From Penelope pileata (taxonomy: Eukaryota; Chordata; Aves; Galliformes; Cracidae), in the NCBI GenBank assembly GCA_013396635.1, contig WBMW01004826.1, forward strand, positions 124,376 through 188,375: a stretch of DNA of 64,000 nt. The letters run 5' to 3'. A model generated the notes under the pieces. It was not told the DNA's origin, did no database searches, and saw nothing but the letters and a program-made list of their open reading frames with translations. The stretch's first letter is position 1; every line of letters begins with the position of its first letter. The translations under genes and the position numbers were made by a program. This document shows positions 23,501 to 37,000 of this stretch, one piece after another.

Positions 23501-26500
23501 GGGAAGCCATTAAAGATGTCTATTTTAGCATGGCAAATATAAATAGTAAATGTTGCTCTTTACTCTAGAAGAATTTCCTGTCTCGCTGCTGTCAGATGTA
23601 AGAAATCTTATTTTTTTGTTGCCTTTACTTTCTGCAGAGAACATACAGAAATGGTCTTAAATGTTGGACACAAAGGGAGCTGGTGGACTTGTGCTCCTCT
23701 TCCTTCATAACTTCAGATCAATTAGTGTTTCTTTCCCACTGTTTTCTTTCTTCAAAATGCAGCAAACGCTTACTGGGGACACTGAGACACGTGAAAGTGT
23801 TACCAGGCACTTGGATGCCATGCTAATGGGGACCATATAATTGTATAATTACTTGTAAAATGCAGTTTTCTTTTTCAGGTTATGATAAACACTTAGTTGT
23901 GTAATAATGTAAGGAGGGAAAGCTTAGTGCTTGTCAACTTCTACAGAATTTTAGCATCATGAGCAATGCTTATTCCTGGGGATAGAGCACAGTGCAAAGG
24001 CTGCATTGCAGCATCCTTTTATTAATACATAATTAAAGTCAATCTGTGCAACCTTCAACTTTTGCCCCAGTGCTGCAAGGAAGACAGGCACTGTGGTGGG
24101 GTGAGTAGAAGTGTGGCTTCTTGTAAGCCCTGCCTGCTGCATGGCTGCAGCCAGGAAGGGGCAGCAAGATGCCCACGGATGCTGCTGTGACATGGATGGG
24201 GCTGTTGTGGTGCTCAGATGCCCTAAAAAAGCAAAGGTGTGAGAAGGGAAGCAGAGAAGACAACTGCATGCACAGCTCTGCAGAGCTCCAAAGCCCCCAG
24301 GGATGGCTAAGAGAAGATGTACTGGGCCAGTCTAGCTTCCTGCTTGACAGTGGTTTTGCTTGAAGTGGGGTAAAGCACTTTAAAAGGTTGTCCCATATAT
24401 CCCCTCTGTCCTTTCCTGCCTCTTCCTGGGGATTAACAAAGTGCCTCATCTGGGCACTGCAGGGGAGTGAGCTGCATAGTCCATAGAGGAAGCCAAGACC
24501 AAACTCGTTCCCAAAGAGCTTGGTTAGAGTTGTCTGGTGCACAGTGCTTCATGATGCCATGTGGAGTTGTCATGGGTCGGGGTGTGCCAGGAGGGATGCC
24601 GGCGGTTAGGAGAGCGTTAGAGGCCTCGTGGGTTGCACGAGGACGATGAAGCAGGGTCTTCAACTTGAGCTAATAATGACTTAGGTGTTTTAAAAAAGGA
24701 GCTAATGCCAGTTTTCAGGGAAAATGCAATCAAAACTTGGCTTGCCCAAGAGCCACGAGCAGATCAGTCGGAGGAACAGAGCAGTAAGTAAACATGTTCC
24801 TTGGGCAATGTGTTTTTAAAGCTGATGAGCATGGTCAATGAGTTATCTTCTGGAGTCATGAATATTTTAAAAATTTTATTGGTGAAACATTTGGTCTCTC
24901 AGTGATTTCACTCAGTTAATAGCAGTCAATTATTTTGTACCATTCTGCCTCGTGGGAGGGTCCCCTCCCAGCAGGGCAGTGCTTGTATCAGTATGCATCC
25001 TGACTTGCCGTTAAATTCTCTGGGAGTTTTGACAGAGGCATGAGCAGCATGCGGTATTTGGGCTCGGCATCTCCTGCTAAGGAAGATCTGGTGTTTCAGA
25101 TGGCTTTTTGTCTTGCACGTATGGGTAGGAGCATGCTGTGACAGCAAAAGGCAGAGGAGGGAGATTGATGGAAGCGAGGATGTTCACTTCGGAGCTGTTC
25201 CTTGGGTCCTGCATCACCCCTGTGTCTGGGCAGCAAAGCGTTCCAGCCTGCTGTAGGAATTCAGCCAAGGCTGAAAATCAGACATTTCACCAAAAAAACT
25301 AAATTTTACTGCAGCAGGCCTTAGTAATGTTCTTCAAGATAGGTAAGCAGCCTGCCAGTAGAATTTCGTATCAGTTATAAATGTTAATTAATTTATAGTG
25401 GTAAGAAAAGATATCTTACTGATGCAGCTGCATCAACAAGAGGACTTTTGGTGGAAATGCAATCACGAGAATCGGTGCTTTTTAATTCACATTACTGTGC
25501 CAATCAAGATTTCAGGCCTAGCTTGCTAAAAACAAAAGAGAAAGGAGCGGAGGTCTCCCGTTATGGAAGCATTCGTCCAGGAGCTGGAGCTGTGCAAAAC
25601 CAGGCTGGAGCGGAACAGAACTGCGCAACGAGGAGATGCTGCACCACATGCCGAGCTGAAATGTGTCTGTGTGCCTCGTCAGCAGAAATACCTTCCTGGG
25701 GGAAAAGGAAAGTCACAAAGTTCTGTATGGGATCAGTGCCAATTTGAAATACAGTCTTGTGCTCGCTTGCCTGCCGGCATGTGACATAAGCCCATATGTT
25801 GGTTGTAGCTGCAGTCAGAGCATGGCTGAGAGTGAAAGGACTTGATTGCATAAACAGAAACAAAATGTGGGTAACAACTGCTGGTACAAGGAGGATAGAA
25901 AGCGTTTTCCTGAATTGTTTTAACCACTAACACCCCACACGACGGAGGAGGAAGGCTTCTTCGTGGGGAATGCAGCTCCCAAGGAGCGGTCAATGTGTGC
26001 AGCCCGCAGGTGTCACAAGGTCAAAGCGCCTGTTCTTAACGCAGCTTTTTTTTTTTTTTTCCTTTGGGCAAAGCAAGCTGCTCTTCCTCAATTACCTTTG
26101 GGATGGTCTTTGGGAGGTGTGCACCCTCCATCACTGAAGAGCACACACTGGTATTTTGGTGTTGTGCCACCAGTTCCATTAGGGGTGATTCTGCCCTTCA
26201 TCTGTCACCCCCTCAGCCTCCATCATTGAAGTTTCCATTTGTAGATCTCTTGTTAGAGGCCCCATTCTGTTTGTTTCAGAGAACTGCATACTCCCTTTGG
26301 GGCTCAGTTTCTTTGGCTGGGGACAGGTTGTGCCACGCTGCTGTTTTTTCTCCAGCTGCTGCCACCAGTGGCACAGGAAAGCTGCAGCCTCCATCCTTCC
26401 ATCTCCTCCAGGGTTCCCCGTGCTGCTGCACCCCTGCTCCCTCCTGGCTGTCCCCGCAGTCCCTTGTATCATTCAGTCCCCTCTGGTTCTGCTCTGTGCT

Positions 26501-29500
26501 GAAAAACTGGAGCATGCTAGAGATAGCAATCTGTGGCTAGCCAACCGACTGAGTTGGGTTTTAACTTTGCCCTTCTGGCACTCCTGGCCTAATTAACGTA
26601 CCGAGAGGCCAAAACAGTTGTTACCAACTTCTTGAGAAAGACTTCCTTCTTCTAGGTGGCCAGAGCCTGTCACCTTTGTGCTCGTGGTGGAAGGCAAGGC
26701 AGCCGCTCCGTGGGCGGTGTTGCTGAGCTGGGCAGTGAGCGCGGCTATTTGTTTAGTGAAGCCTAATTAGGGCTGTGCTCTGGAAGGTGGCTTCTGGACA
26801 GCCAGAGTGCTAAAGTAAACACACTGCTGAAGGAAATCAGCTTGTGGTTAATTAGCAGCACAGAGAATGAATATGGATCAGTGTTCAGATGTTTGAATTG
26901 GAAGCTCTTGGTGTGACTTTATAGGCTTGCATGCGCTAGCTTTTTTTTTAAATGCTAAAGAGCCACCGAAAATGTGTTTTTAAAAGCTGCTTTGAAGGCA
27001 GCGCTCTGTATTAAGCTGATTGAACTGAGGGCTGGTGATGTCATTTCCCCCCAACTTGCTGCAATACTCTCCTATAAAAGCATAATGTTAAGAAAACCAC
27101 AGCAAAATGAGAGAGGCAAAGGCATGTGCCCGAGGAATCACACCGCTGCGGGTGAGTGGCACCTCCCTCACCCAGCACTGGGAAGATGCTAAGGAGGTGG
27201 CTTAGGTCCCCCCTCCTCCTTGGAGCTCGTTTGTGCAATGCTGACACTTTTCAGGAAGGGTGCTGTGAGGATTCGTGTGATCCTGACAAGAAGAAAACAG
27301 CCTTGTTGTAAAACAGCCTTGTAAAACAGAATGTTCCATCGAGAGCAAGCTGGCAGCTGCACGGTGTGCTTTCTTTGAAATGTCCTCTGACTTCAGGGGA
27401 GGCCCTTCTGATTTGCCCTGTCTGGGAGCTTTGGGATGTTTCATTGCTTCCATTGCCTTTTTTTTTTTTTTTTTCCCAGGTGCATGTCCTTTTCAGGTAG
27501 GATTTGCAGCGTGCTGGGATCTTAATGTGATCTCTTCACGTGCAGCAAGGCCTGCAGGGATGCTGTCCTTGAGCAGTGATGCATATGGAAAGTCCTGGCA
27601 CTTTTACCGTGAAAAGATCCGTACGTAGAGAATATCTCAGACTGTGTGTGTGGGAAAGCAATCAAGTTTAAAAAATCTGCGTTGCTGAATTTGCCCACAC
27701 GTCGTAAACATTCTGTGTAAAATGCAAGTCAAAGCGGTTTGATGTTGCGACAGATCTAAAGTAGAACAAAATAACCTGAAAGAAGAAATGTAACAAGCAA
27801 TTCTGCATAGCAGTGTCTGTTCTGCTATTCCCTCCCCAAAATATCAGGCCGACCATTTTTGGAACGATGTGATGGAGGTGACCCTGTGCATTTCCTGCAG
27901 CCTGCTGTGCTGAATTTTGGGCAGAGATTTCAGCAATTAAGCTTTAGCATGAATTCAGGTGGGTTTGGGAAGCTCGGGCCAAGATTGATTAAATGGTTAT
28001 GGAATCAACGTAATGCTGTGGAAGCTGCACTGGTTGCTGGGCACCCAGCGAGTGCCACGGAGCATTTTTTCTTACCCCTGTGTTTCCTCTTACCTTGTGT
28101 TTGGGGACTGGCGTGGGGCTGGTGTCCTTCCTTGGGCAGCACCAGGCTCTTGCTTGCATCCTCTGTTGGCTGAGCTGTGCGAAAGTCCAGGATGGGGCTG
28201 AGCATCGCTGCTGTGTGGGCGCTGCCCCTGGGCTGGGCAGGACGGAGCCGAGCGAGCTCTCACTGACTGAAGGCTGCTGGGTTCATCCCAGGTACAGGAG
28301 CCTTCTGGGTGAAGGGAGAACCAGGAGCTGCTGGCTAAGAAATGCTTTAGAGAGCGCAGTGAGCTGGAGTGATGTTAACCCGAACTGCTGTGAGCAGCAG
28401 GGCTGGTCCCTCCCATCAGCTGGTGGAGTTCAGCAGTTGTATTTCAGGGAAAGGCATTTCATTGTACCTTTTCCATTCAGCAAAGTTTGGCTTTAATTTT
28501 TTTTGTCTGTTCCAAAAAAGGAATGTTGACTTGAAGCACCTCTGTTAAATCCTCAGAAGCTGTGAAAGTGCATATTTCATACGGGAAAGTTCTGTTTTTA
28601 ATGTGGTAGTTTGCATTTATAGGAAAGATAAACCTAGCCTGCAGTAACATTTCTCTAAGCCTTTCTTGGTAGAATTTGATCAGTGGTTTAAGCAACTGTA
28701 ACTGATTCCAGGAATACTTCAAAGCAGGCGCTTCTCATTGGCCATTTGCAAAATCACCTTCTGAGACTGAGGCTCTGGAAATGCATTTATTCACAGAATA
28801 TGTCTTGCATTAGTCCTCAGTTGGCCAATAAAATTATCTAAGGCATGTCTGAGGCAGCTACTAAAAAGAAACTTGAAAGGAATTACTGTTCTAGTGAAGA
28901 TGATGCAATGCACTTACGCTATTATCAGTCACAAAGTAAAATTAAATACCTTCAAATGATTTTTTTCCCCCTATAGGAATATGATTAATATAAAGCTTTA
29001 AATCACTGTGAGTAAAGGCTGACCCTTGGTGCATGAAAGCTTAGGTGAAAGGAGGGTGCTTTTACTGCTGGTTGCTTGCCTTGGTGTGCAGGCAAGGAGA
29101 AGGAAGTGACACATGATATTCCGTGGTGTTTGTCCTCATCTCGCAGACAAGGCCTGCAATTGTCAGATCTTTATGGCAGGAAGCAAAATGCTAACTGGGT
29201 TGGCTTTTGTTCAGGTAGGAGCATACAGCAGGGGTGAATGCTGTCTCTAAGTAAGCACACACAGTTGTTGCCATGGGGCGTGTTAGTGTTGCCTGCTGGA
29301 GTTGAAGTAGTAAGTGCTCATGAAACAAAATATTTCAACTTTTTTTTTTTAAACACTTCATTATCTAAGATAACAGCAGCATTTTAAGATTTCCAAGTCT
29401 TTCGCATCCCAACTGAAATCATGTAGGTGCTTCCTCAATCCATCCCCTTCCTGCAGAGCCCTCTGAGTATGTGCTTGGATTTAAGCACAGACTTAATGAA

Positions 29501-32500
29501 CGGAGCAGAAGCACGAGGTGTAGCAAATGCTTAAACCCGATGGGCTGTTGGTGGGGCAGCAGCCTGGGTGAGGAGGAATTGTTCTCTGGGAACCACCCTT
29601 GGAGCTTCCAAACACATCAGCAGGTGAGAACGGCAGCGGTGCAGACGGGAAGCAGGTGGCTGCCTCGCTCCGTGCCCGCCCGTGACAAATGGCACGCTGC
29701 CTTCCAAGGTGCTGCCTTCACAGCCCTCTGGAGAATGTGTCGTTGCTGTCAGAAAACAATTCAGGAATCATTACAAGGGAATGCTTTTGCCAGTCCAGCA
29801 CCTGATGCAACCACTGGATGCAGCTCGGCTCATGAGTCAGGAACACGCCGGCCGTGCCGTGGCCGTGCGAGGATTGCTGCTGCTGGGGTGCCCTGGCCCT
29901 TCCCCAGCCTGCTTCTTTTCTTTGGTTTTCGTGGTTTTTGACATCTGAAGGATTCAGCTCAGGAAAATCTGATGCAACCTTTGTGCATGCTTTCCCTGGT
30001 ATTGTCTGAGAAATAAATGCCTTAAAATGATGTACGTGCTCGTGCATCAGCTGTGCTCGCAGTGCTGCTGACCCTGGGTGCTGTCCTGCCCACAGCCCTC
30101 CTGCTCCTCACAGAGGTTTTGTGCAGCCTGGGTGTGCAGGCATTCCTCCTTTGTGAGTGGTGCTTTTCTCTTATCTGCAGCGTGCATCCAGGGCTGCTCC
30201 GGGGGCTCAGTGCCTTGGAGCTGGCTGTGCTGCGTTTCATTGCACAAGAGCTGCTCAGCAGTAGCTGCCCCAGCAGCCAGAGCTTCGAAGCAGGGAAGTT
30301 GTTGTATGTGGGAGTACGCAGCCCTCGCTGAAGTTTTGAAACCAGAGACAGCCTTATCTTCCTGAAGAATAGGAGGGATAATAAAAACCAGATTTAAAAA
30401 ATCCCTAAGAGAGACATGATAATTTAGCAAGGGTCATCTGCAGAGGAAGGCAGAAAGGACTGGTGCTCTTTGCTTGGCTCATGCCCATATTTCCCCACAG
30501 CCTCCTCTTCCTGATTCTGCCCTCTGGTTTTAAGAAAAATGTTTATTTTAAGTTTTGTTCATGTCTTTTCTTCCCCTGCATATAAAAAAAAACAAAACCA
30601 AAATGCTTCCCAGATTTCTCCACCTGGACTTCAGCACACACGTTTTGAAACTAAAATCTGATTAATTGCTGGAAGAGCAGTGTGGTGGCGATGGTTTAAT
30701 TTCTTTTCACGCTTGTGGCACACAGCAGCTGCTCCTGTGATAGCTGCTCCTTCCTGTTCCTGCCTTCCACCTACCTGTGGCACCTGCCTGTAGATGGAAA
30801 TTTGGGTCAGGGACTTTCTCTTTTATGCCAGGTGTGTGTTAGGGGTGGGGTTTAGTGGGCACTGCCATGAAACAATTCACGTCCTCTGAAGTCAGCGATC
30901 CAGAGGTCTGGAATGAGATTTATTGGATTTGTTCCATGTGCAGATGAGTGGCTCTGTGCATTCCCTTCCCAAGAGGCAGCCAGCCCTTCAGGGCTGGGGA
31001 ACCTGTTTGTGTGTGTCGTTCTGAATATCCTCCGTGGCTTAGAGCTTCCCTTTACGTAGCTCTGGGCAGCCTGTCTGAGTGCTGGTGTTGTTACACACGT
31101 CAATTGTTTGTGGCTTTTTGGGTCAGTGGCAGTTGGACATCACTGCACGGAGTGCCTGTAAAGCCTGACGGCCGTCCTTGTGGCACAGGAGCTCTGCACA
31201 GGGTTTGCAGTGTCCTTGCATGCTCCCACAGGAGGGGACCTGTTGCTGTGATCCACAGAAAAGCGAGGAGACCAGCAGAGAGCATTTGGGTAAGATGAGT
31301 TGCGCAAGAGGTATCTGGAGGTTTTGAGGATTTGGGTCTAATTCACCCAAATCTAGGCAAGCTGCGTGCCCTACAACATGAAATCTTTCCTCCAATGCAG
31401 GACTGTGGCCCCTGGTGCTGCCGTGTTTTTCAGTTTACTCTGGGTTGGAGGCTGCAGGGGGGGGCACTCCTGTCCCACTTCTTGCCCAGCTGGTCTGATC
31501 CGTACCCCGGTGCCGATTCGCATCGCGGGGTTTGCAGGGTGAGGGCAGGATGTGCGCTGGCCTGTCGCAGCGTGTTATCTGCTCCTGTTGTGTTTTAAGG
31601 CTCTTGCTTCCATGACAAAATCCTCAGTGACAGTGTGTTTGCCTACAAGCCTCGGAAGGTCTGGGTTTGCCTTGCTGCTGTTGTTTGGGGCTCACCCAGT
31701 GCTGGAGCAGCACCGCTGTGCTGCGTGCCATCTCCATAATGCTCCTAGAAGCAAGCATTCAGCAAAGCCTTCAAGAGGCTGAGTTTGTGGCGAGCTGGCT
31801 GCTGGTTTCTGCATGCCAACAAATTGTGGCAGGGGCTGTGAAAGCAATAGGATGTGTGCGTGGTGCTGGTGATCGCCAGGAGCGCGCAGGCTGTGGAGCA
31901 GCTGCTCTCAGGGGCTGCCCCCCGGGTCAGCCCGTGGGAGTGGGGAGAGCCCCACCAGCATCCTCAGCCCCTTCAGCAGAGCAGCAGCAAAGCTCTGTTG
32001 CAGGTTCTGGAGCTGAAATATGAGAAAGCCGTGCTCAGAGGAAGAGGAGGAGGACAGATGCTTCTGGTGCAAAGAGCTGGGCCAGAGCTGTGGAACTTTC
32101 CACCAGCAGAGAGCTAATTCCCCAAGCTCAGCATATTCAAAGCCTGAATGTGAAACTCATCTTTTCCTTGAGTTTTTTTTTTTTTTTTTTTTCACAAGCA
32201 CACAATGGATAAAAATAAAATCTGAAGAGCTAATCCAGTTAGGCTTTTCCTTACCGGCTGAGAAGAAAGAGAGACAGAAAGAACAATAACTGCATTGTTT
32301 CCCTTTGGCAATATCTGATCAGTGGTCACATACAGGAGAGGGGCAGAGGTCATGCAGACACAGATAGCGAGGGGCTGGGTGGGAGGCTGCGATGCTGGTG
32401 AGGACAGAGCCAGGACAAAGCCATGTGGGCACAATGGCTTGGAATGAAGGAAGAGAAATCCTCTCTTTCGGGTTCATCTATAAATCAATTACCATTTGTT

Positions 32501-32848
32501 CCTTATTAATAATTTAGCTGCCAAGAATGTGCTTATTGCTTTAGAAGGGGGAAAAAATACAGACTGTCCCTGTGCTGAATAGCTGGCAGTCTGAAAGAGG
32601 CAAGGCAGTACTCATGGGAATATCCGGAGAAAACTGTAACCCTAGACTATATTAATTACTTTAATATTTTGCACCATCCCCTCCCTGTAAGCCTTTTTCT
32701 CTGCTTGCATCATGTTGACAGTGTGTGGCACGCTCAGTTTAACTGCCCTTTCCTAAGAAATGAGTCAGTGCAGGGTCATCCTTCCATCCCATCAGGGCTG
32801 GCAGGGTTTCCGTGCCCGGTGTCATTAGTGCTGGAGGCTGCACGAGGC

Positions 32849-32909
32849 GGGGAGAAGGGGTGAGGTGGGGAGGGGGAAGCAAAGGGAAAGCGTGGGGAGG
32901 GAAATGGGG
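32849..32909 (+). other. G-rich block with G-quadruplex potential
   Basis: At least eight runs of three or more G on the plus strand, separated by loops of 1-7 bases: GGGG, GGGG, GGGG and GGGGG by 32877, then GGG, GGGG, GGG and GGGG to 32909. This satisfies the common G3+N1-7 quadruplex pattern twice over. Being on the sense strand, it would be in the SMAD3 pre-mRNA. Confidence 0.7.
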
Positions 32910-33753
32910 TGAGGAGGAGCTGGTACAAGTGCTCAGGTGGGGGGTATGAGGAGCACCAGAGTGCCTCGAGGACAGGGCTGTAGGCTGCTCGAACTTAATA
33001 CCTTGGAGGAGATTCCAGGCAGATGAAGAGAGGAGTGTGACTGAGGGGGTTTTAGCAGCTGGGCTTTTTGGTGGGTTGGAGGAACAAGAGATGAAGGTGT
33101 TGTGCCAGGGAGGAGGAAGAGACTAGGTGGGATGACATAAGGACAGGCAGCTTGTTTGGAGCCCTAAGAGGAAAAAGAAGGGGTTGGTCTTTATGTATTT
33201 GTTTATTTATCTTTAATTTTTGTCCAGGGAAATGTAGGAGGGCACAAGCAGTGAACTAAATAGAAAATGGGGCAGCGTGGAGCAGTGGCTGCAGAAGGTT
33301 CCTGGGGTCAGGGCTGACATCTGTCAGTCTGTAACCAGGCCACACACTGCTCTGTGCTGCCCCAAGCTGACAGCAGCTCCTTGTTTGGTTTGGTTTCCAG
33401 TGATGTGTAGACCCTAACAGGCTGCCTGTGGTTTTCCCAATAAATGCAGAGAGCAGTTAGTCCTTTGGTCATCGTGCTTTCAAAACCTGCCCAGGATGCA
33501 GTCCTGGTGTAGCACGGTTTTGTATCAGAGCCCTCAAGATACACACCAAGGTTTTGCTTATTCTGATCAGGAGAGCACACTCAGGTGTCTTTTGATAGGA
33601 ATTTTTGCTTTTTTTTTTTTTTTAAATTCTGATAAAACAAAGGCGGTGAGGCATGGGGTGCTGCACAGCTCACCCTCACAAGGCAGCACAGCCCAGAGCT
33701 CCCACCTCCTTGCCATGACTCTGCTTTGGGATCGGTTCTTTATCTGGGACAGT

Positions 33754-34003
33754 TAGTGATAGCACAAGGGGGAATGGTTTTAAACTGAGAGAGGGGAGAT
33801 TTAGATCAGATATCAGGCAGATTTTTTTCGCTGTGCCAGTGGTGAGGTCCTGGCACAGCTGCCCGGGGCAGTGGGTGCCCCATCCCTGGAGGTGCCCAAG
33901 GCCAGGCTGGGTGGGGGCACCCAGCCCATTGCAGGAGTTGGGAACTGGCTGGATTTTAAGGGCTCTTCCAACCCAACCGCTCTGTGATTCTGTGGTTCTG
34001 TGG
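33754..34003 (+). mobile_element. CR1 LINE 3' tail fragment
   Basis: Plus-strand CR1 3' end, about 250 bp. It has CAAGGGGGAATGGTTTTAAA, a GAGGGGAGATTTAGATCAGA segment, GCCCCATCCCTGGAGGTGCC, the CTTCCAACCCAACC motif and terminal ATTCTGTG/GTTCTGTG octamer copies. It is a different insertion from the 18.3-kb copy because the sequences differ throughout. No coding part of ORF2 remains intact. Confidence 0.92.
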
Positions 34004-37000
34004 CCTAGAGGTGATCCCCGAAAGATATCTGGGTGAACGATGGAGGTTTGGGAATGGGAGAAGCAAATGGAGAGGAGCTGGGCTTGCCAGTGTTGAACAT
34101 CTGGGTGGGAGGGGGAGCTGGATCCTGCTGCGTCCCAGGCAGACGGTCGGTGCAGGCTCTTGGTAAGCAGACAGAGTGCAGGGAGGAGGAGGTGCGCCCG
34201 GTCCCTGCCCCTGTGTATCTTAGAGCAATCACATTTGTGTCACGGAGCTGTTTTTTGAGGATGGAGTGGGTGTGTGGACCAAAGGCTTAGTCACAAGGGC
34301 AGGGAAAGAAAACTGTCTTGACTTGTGAAATCAAATATTTGTGACTTATGCCATTGTTTCCCTTTCTTTGTGTAGCTTATGTCCACGGTCGCTTCTTGCC
34401 GTAGGAGCGAGCTGTGCTGTCAGGTCTGTGTCTGTGTTCCTCTCTGTGCTCAGGTGGCTGGAGGGGGTTGCTGCTGGCCTGCACCCACGCTCAGTGCCCT
34501 CTCACACTCCTGCCTTGGGCAGTATTTAGGGAAGGTGCAAATCGTGAGACATCTCCCAGCCAACAAAACCTGGAGGGTGCTTAAAAATGTGCGGATGATT
34601 CACTGGAAGGGCCTCCGTGAGTCACCGCTGACCCGGGGACCCAGCAAGTGCACGGTGCTGCTGCCGAGGAGACACAAAAAGACGACCAGAGATAATTGCC
34701 TGCTGCCGCCTCTCCGTGCCTCGTCGTGTTGTTTCAGAGGGGCTGGGTGGTGTTCCTGGGTCCCTGTCTGCATGTCTCCCCGGGCAGTTATTAGGGGTTG
34801 CTTCTCCAGCTCCCCTCGAGCTTTGATTTGGAGCGAGGGTGGGCTTTGTGCTGACCGTGGAAGCACTGCTGAGCGGCACGTGGGCATTGCTCTCCTCTTG
34901 GCTGTACGTGGATGGACACATCCATTTGTGTATCTCTATAGTTCTTATAACTCTTTAGGATTTGAAGAAGTGAAAATTTTGGCTTTTGTGGATTCCCCTT
35001 TCAGGTCACAGCAGAGGCCAGGAGCGATCTGTCCGGTAGCTTAAGGAGCTCCCAGACTTTGTCTGGCATTATCGCCCAGTGCTCGTGGAGGCTGATGGTG
35101 AGGTGAGGCAGGGAAGAGAGTCCTGGGGATACAGGACAGGAGTGGAGGGGGCAGGAGTTTCTCTTGCCCCCTTTACAAATGCCAAAAGCACATTCAGCAG
35201 CCCAGCCAAGCCCCTGGGTGGCTGTCTCTGAAGGCACCAGCCAGGAGGGGCTAGAAAGAAAATGAGGAAGAAAAACCTTGCTTCTGGAATGCTGCTGATG
35301 GCTTTCTGTAGTTTGGCTGATAATGTCACTGTCACCCTGAGCCAGCTGCTGTGCCCCAGGCTCTGTTCCCCCATCGCCGAGCCCTACCAGCAGCTGGCAG
35401 AGGCGATGCGGAGCTGGCATGAGAATCAAAAGCAGCTTCCAAATGTACTCTGGCTTTTTCAAGTACAAACTAATATTTACCTGTGAGTCTGCTTCCCTCC
35501 TTGTTCCCTCTCCTTGGCAAGCTCCAGGTCTGCTTCTGTTTTAAGCTTAACGCTTAAGCGTTTATCCAGCGAGGTTCCTAGGACGTGAATATTAAATATT
35601 CTTTTCATTTTGGAGAAAGAGAGAGGAGAGGGAGATGACAACAGGAAAACTGTTTGAAATGTCTCTCTGTTACTTAAAGGTGAGTTTTGATGCAGTTGGT
35701 ATTTTCAGCAGTTCGTTATGGACACCTCATGGAAAACTTTTGGAAAACATCTCATTTAGGGACCGTCCTGTCTGCTGGGTGGTTACCAGTGACCTGTTTT
35801 GGTGTTGGCCTTTTCCTGGACCGTTCTTTAATCACTCGCCTCAAGTTTTTATTACTACTGACATTTACATAAAAATAAGCTATTTGTTTACGTTGATTTC
35901 GGCCGTTCTGACTGCTTGCTTTTTCCTGCTCCTTTTTTTGTCCCACCAGCTGGATTTCCACGCAAGCAGTAGTGACAACTAAACCTTTACAGGAAAGGTA
36001 CCATGCACGCACACGCTGGAGATCCTGTTTGGGTGATAAGAGCAGCGTGATACGGGGACGTGCTCTGTTATTCATGCCCTGCGCTGCGCTCCCACACATC
36101 CTGCATTAGTCAGCGCTCAGCATGAAATTATACATCCCTGCTCCCTGCCGTATCGCCACGCAGCGCTGGGGCAGCTTCGGGCAGGGTGAGGGGTGGAGGG
36201 AAAACATCTGTGCTCGTGCTGCTTTTCTGCAGAGCGCTGGAGATGGCACGTGGGGCAGCGGTGTGTCCAGGTCAGGTTCTGGTGAGCACGGGCATTCCCG
36301 GTGCCTTGCAGCACGGGGGGAATACTGAGCTTTAGGGTTGTTTTTTTTTTTTTTTCAATTTTTCTTAGAGACTTTGGTTTTTTTGAACGTGATCTGTAAT
36401 GGAGGGACGTAGAGCTGGGCTTCCATGAGCGAGGTGGTTATCTGGGCCGCAGGGCTGGCTGCAGCAGTGACGTCCTCGTGCTGCGTGGCCCCGCTGCCGT
36501 GCTGCAGGTCCCAGCCTGGGAAAAGCCTTTCCCTGATGTGCAGATTTACCAGAAGCAAGGAAGCTTTCAGGCAGGCCACAGACACAGCTTCCTTTTCTTC
36601 TGTTCAGTGCTTTTGGTGATGAAAAAAAGAAATATTTCAGCAGAATCGTTTTCCATCTCTGGTACAAATAACCCTGTCCCCTCGTTGTGCAGAAGCATCC
36701 TGCAGAATGCAGCTACTGAACCCAGAGCCCATAACGCCTCCTGCTCCTGTGCCTGCCCTCCTCAGATGGGCTGTAAAAGCTGATTATGAGAGGGAGAAGT
36801 TTACAAAGTTGTTCCCCCCAAATACACACGGACTCTTGCAGAGTCTCGAGTCTGATTTCGCAAGTAATTACCGACGTAAGAGACTGTAAAATATTAACTT
36901 CTGTGGGCTTTTAATGAGGCGTTCCATCTTAAATCTGCAGCGTTCCCCTAAGACATCGCACTCCCAAAGTGTACTTTTCAAGTTGGATTTCTCCTGCGTC

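Larger units (their letters stand above)
18830..33753 (+). other. SMAD3: SMAD3 intron 1, middle block
   Basis: About 15 kb of noncoding sequence with no supported gene on either strand. It contains a C10 run at 19835-19844, a purine-rich stretch near 19368-19402, homopolymer T runs at 26046-26060, 27458-27474 and 32173-32192, a small tandem duplication of AAAACAGCCTTGT near 27294-27316, and the G-rich block at 32849-32909. Open frames of up to about 220 codons occur on both strands, but they overlap each other, lack splice context and look like chance frames in moderately GC-rich avian DNA. Confidence 0.8.

Noticed and set aside
7266..34625. Several TGAGTCA AP-1 sites in intron 1 (for example 7266 and 8749), tempting because SMAD3 cooperates with AP-1
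   Set aside because: About eight such heptamers are expected by chance in 64 kb, and no clustering was seen.
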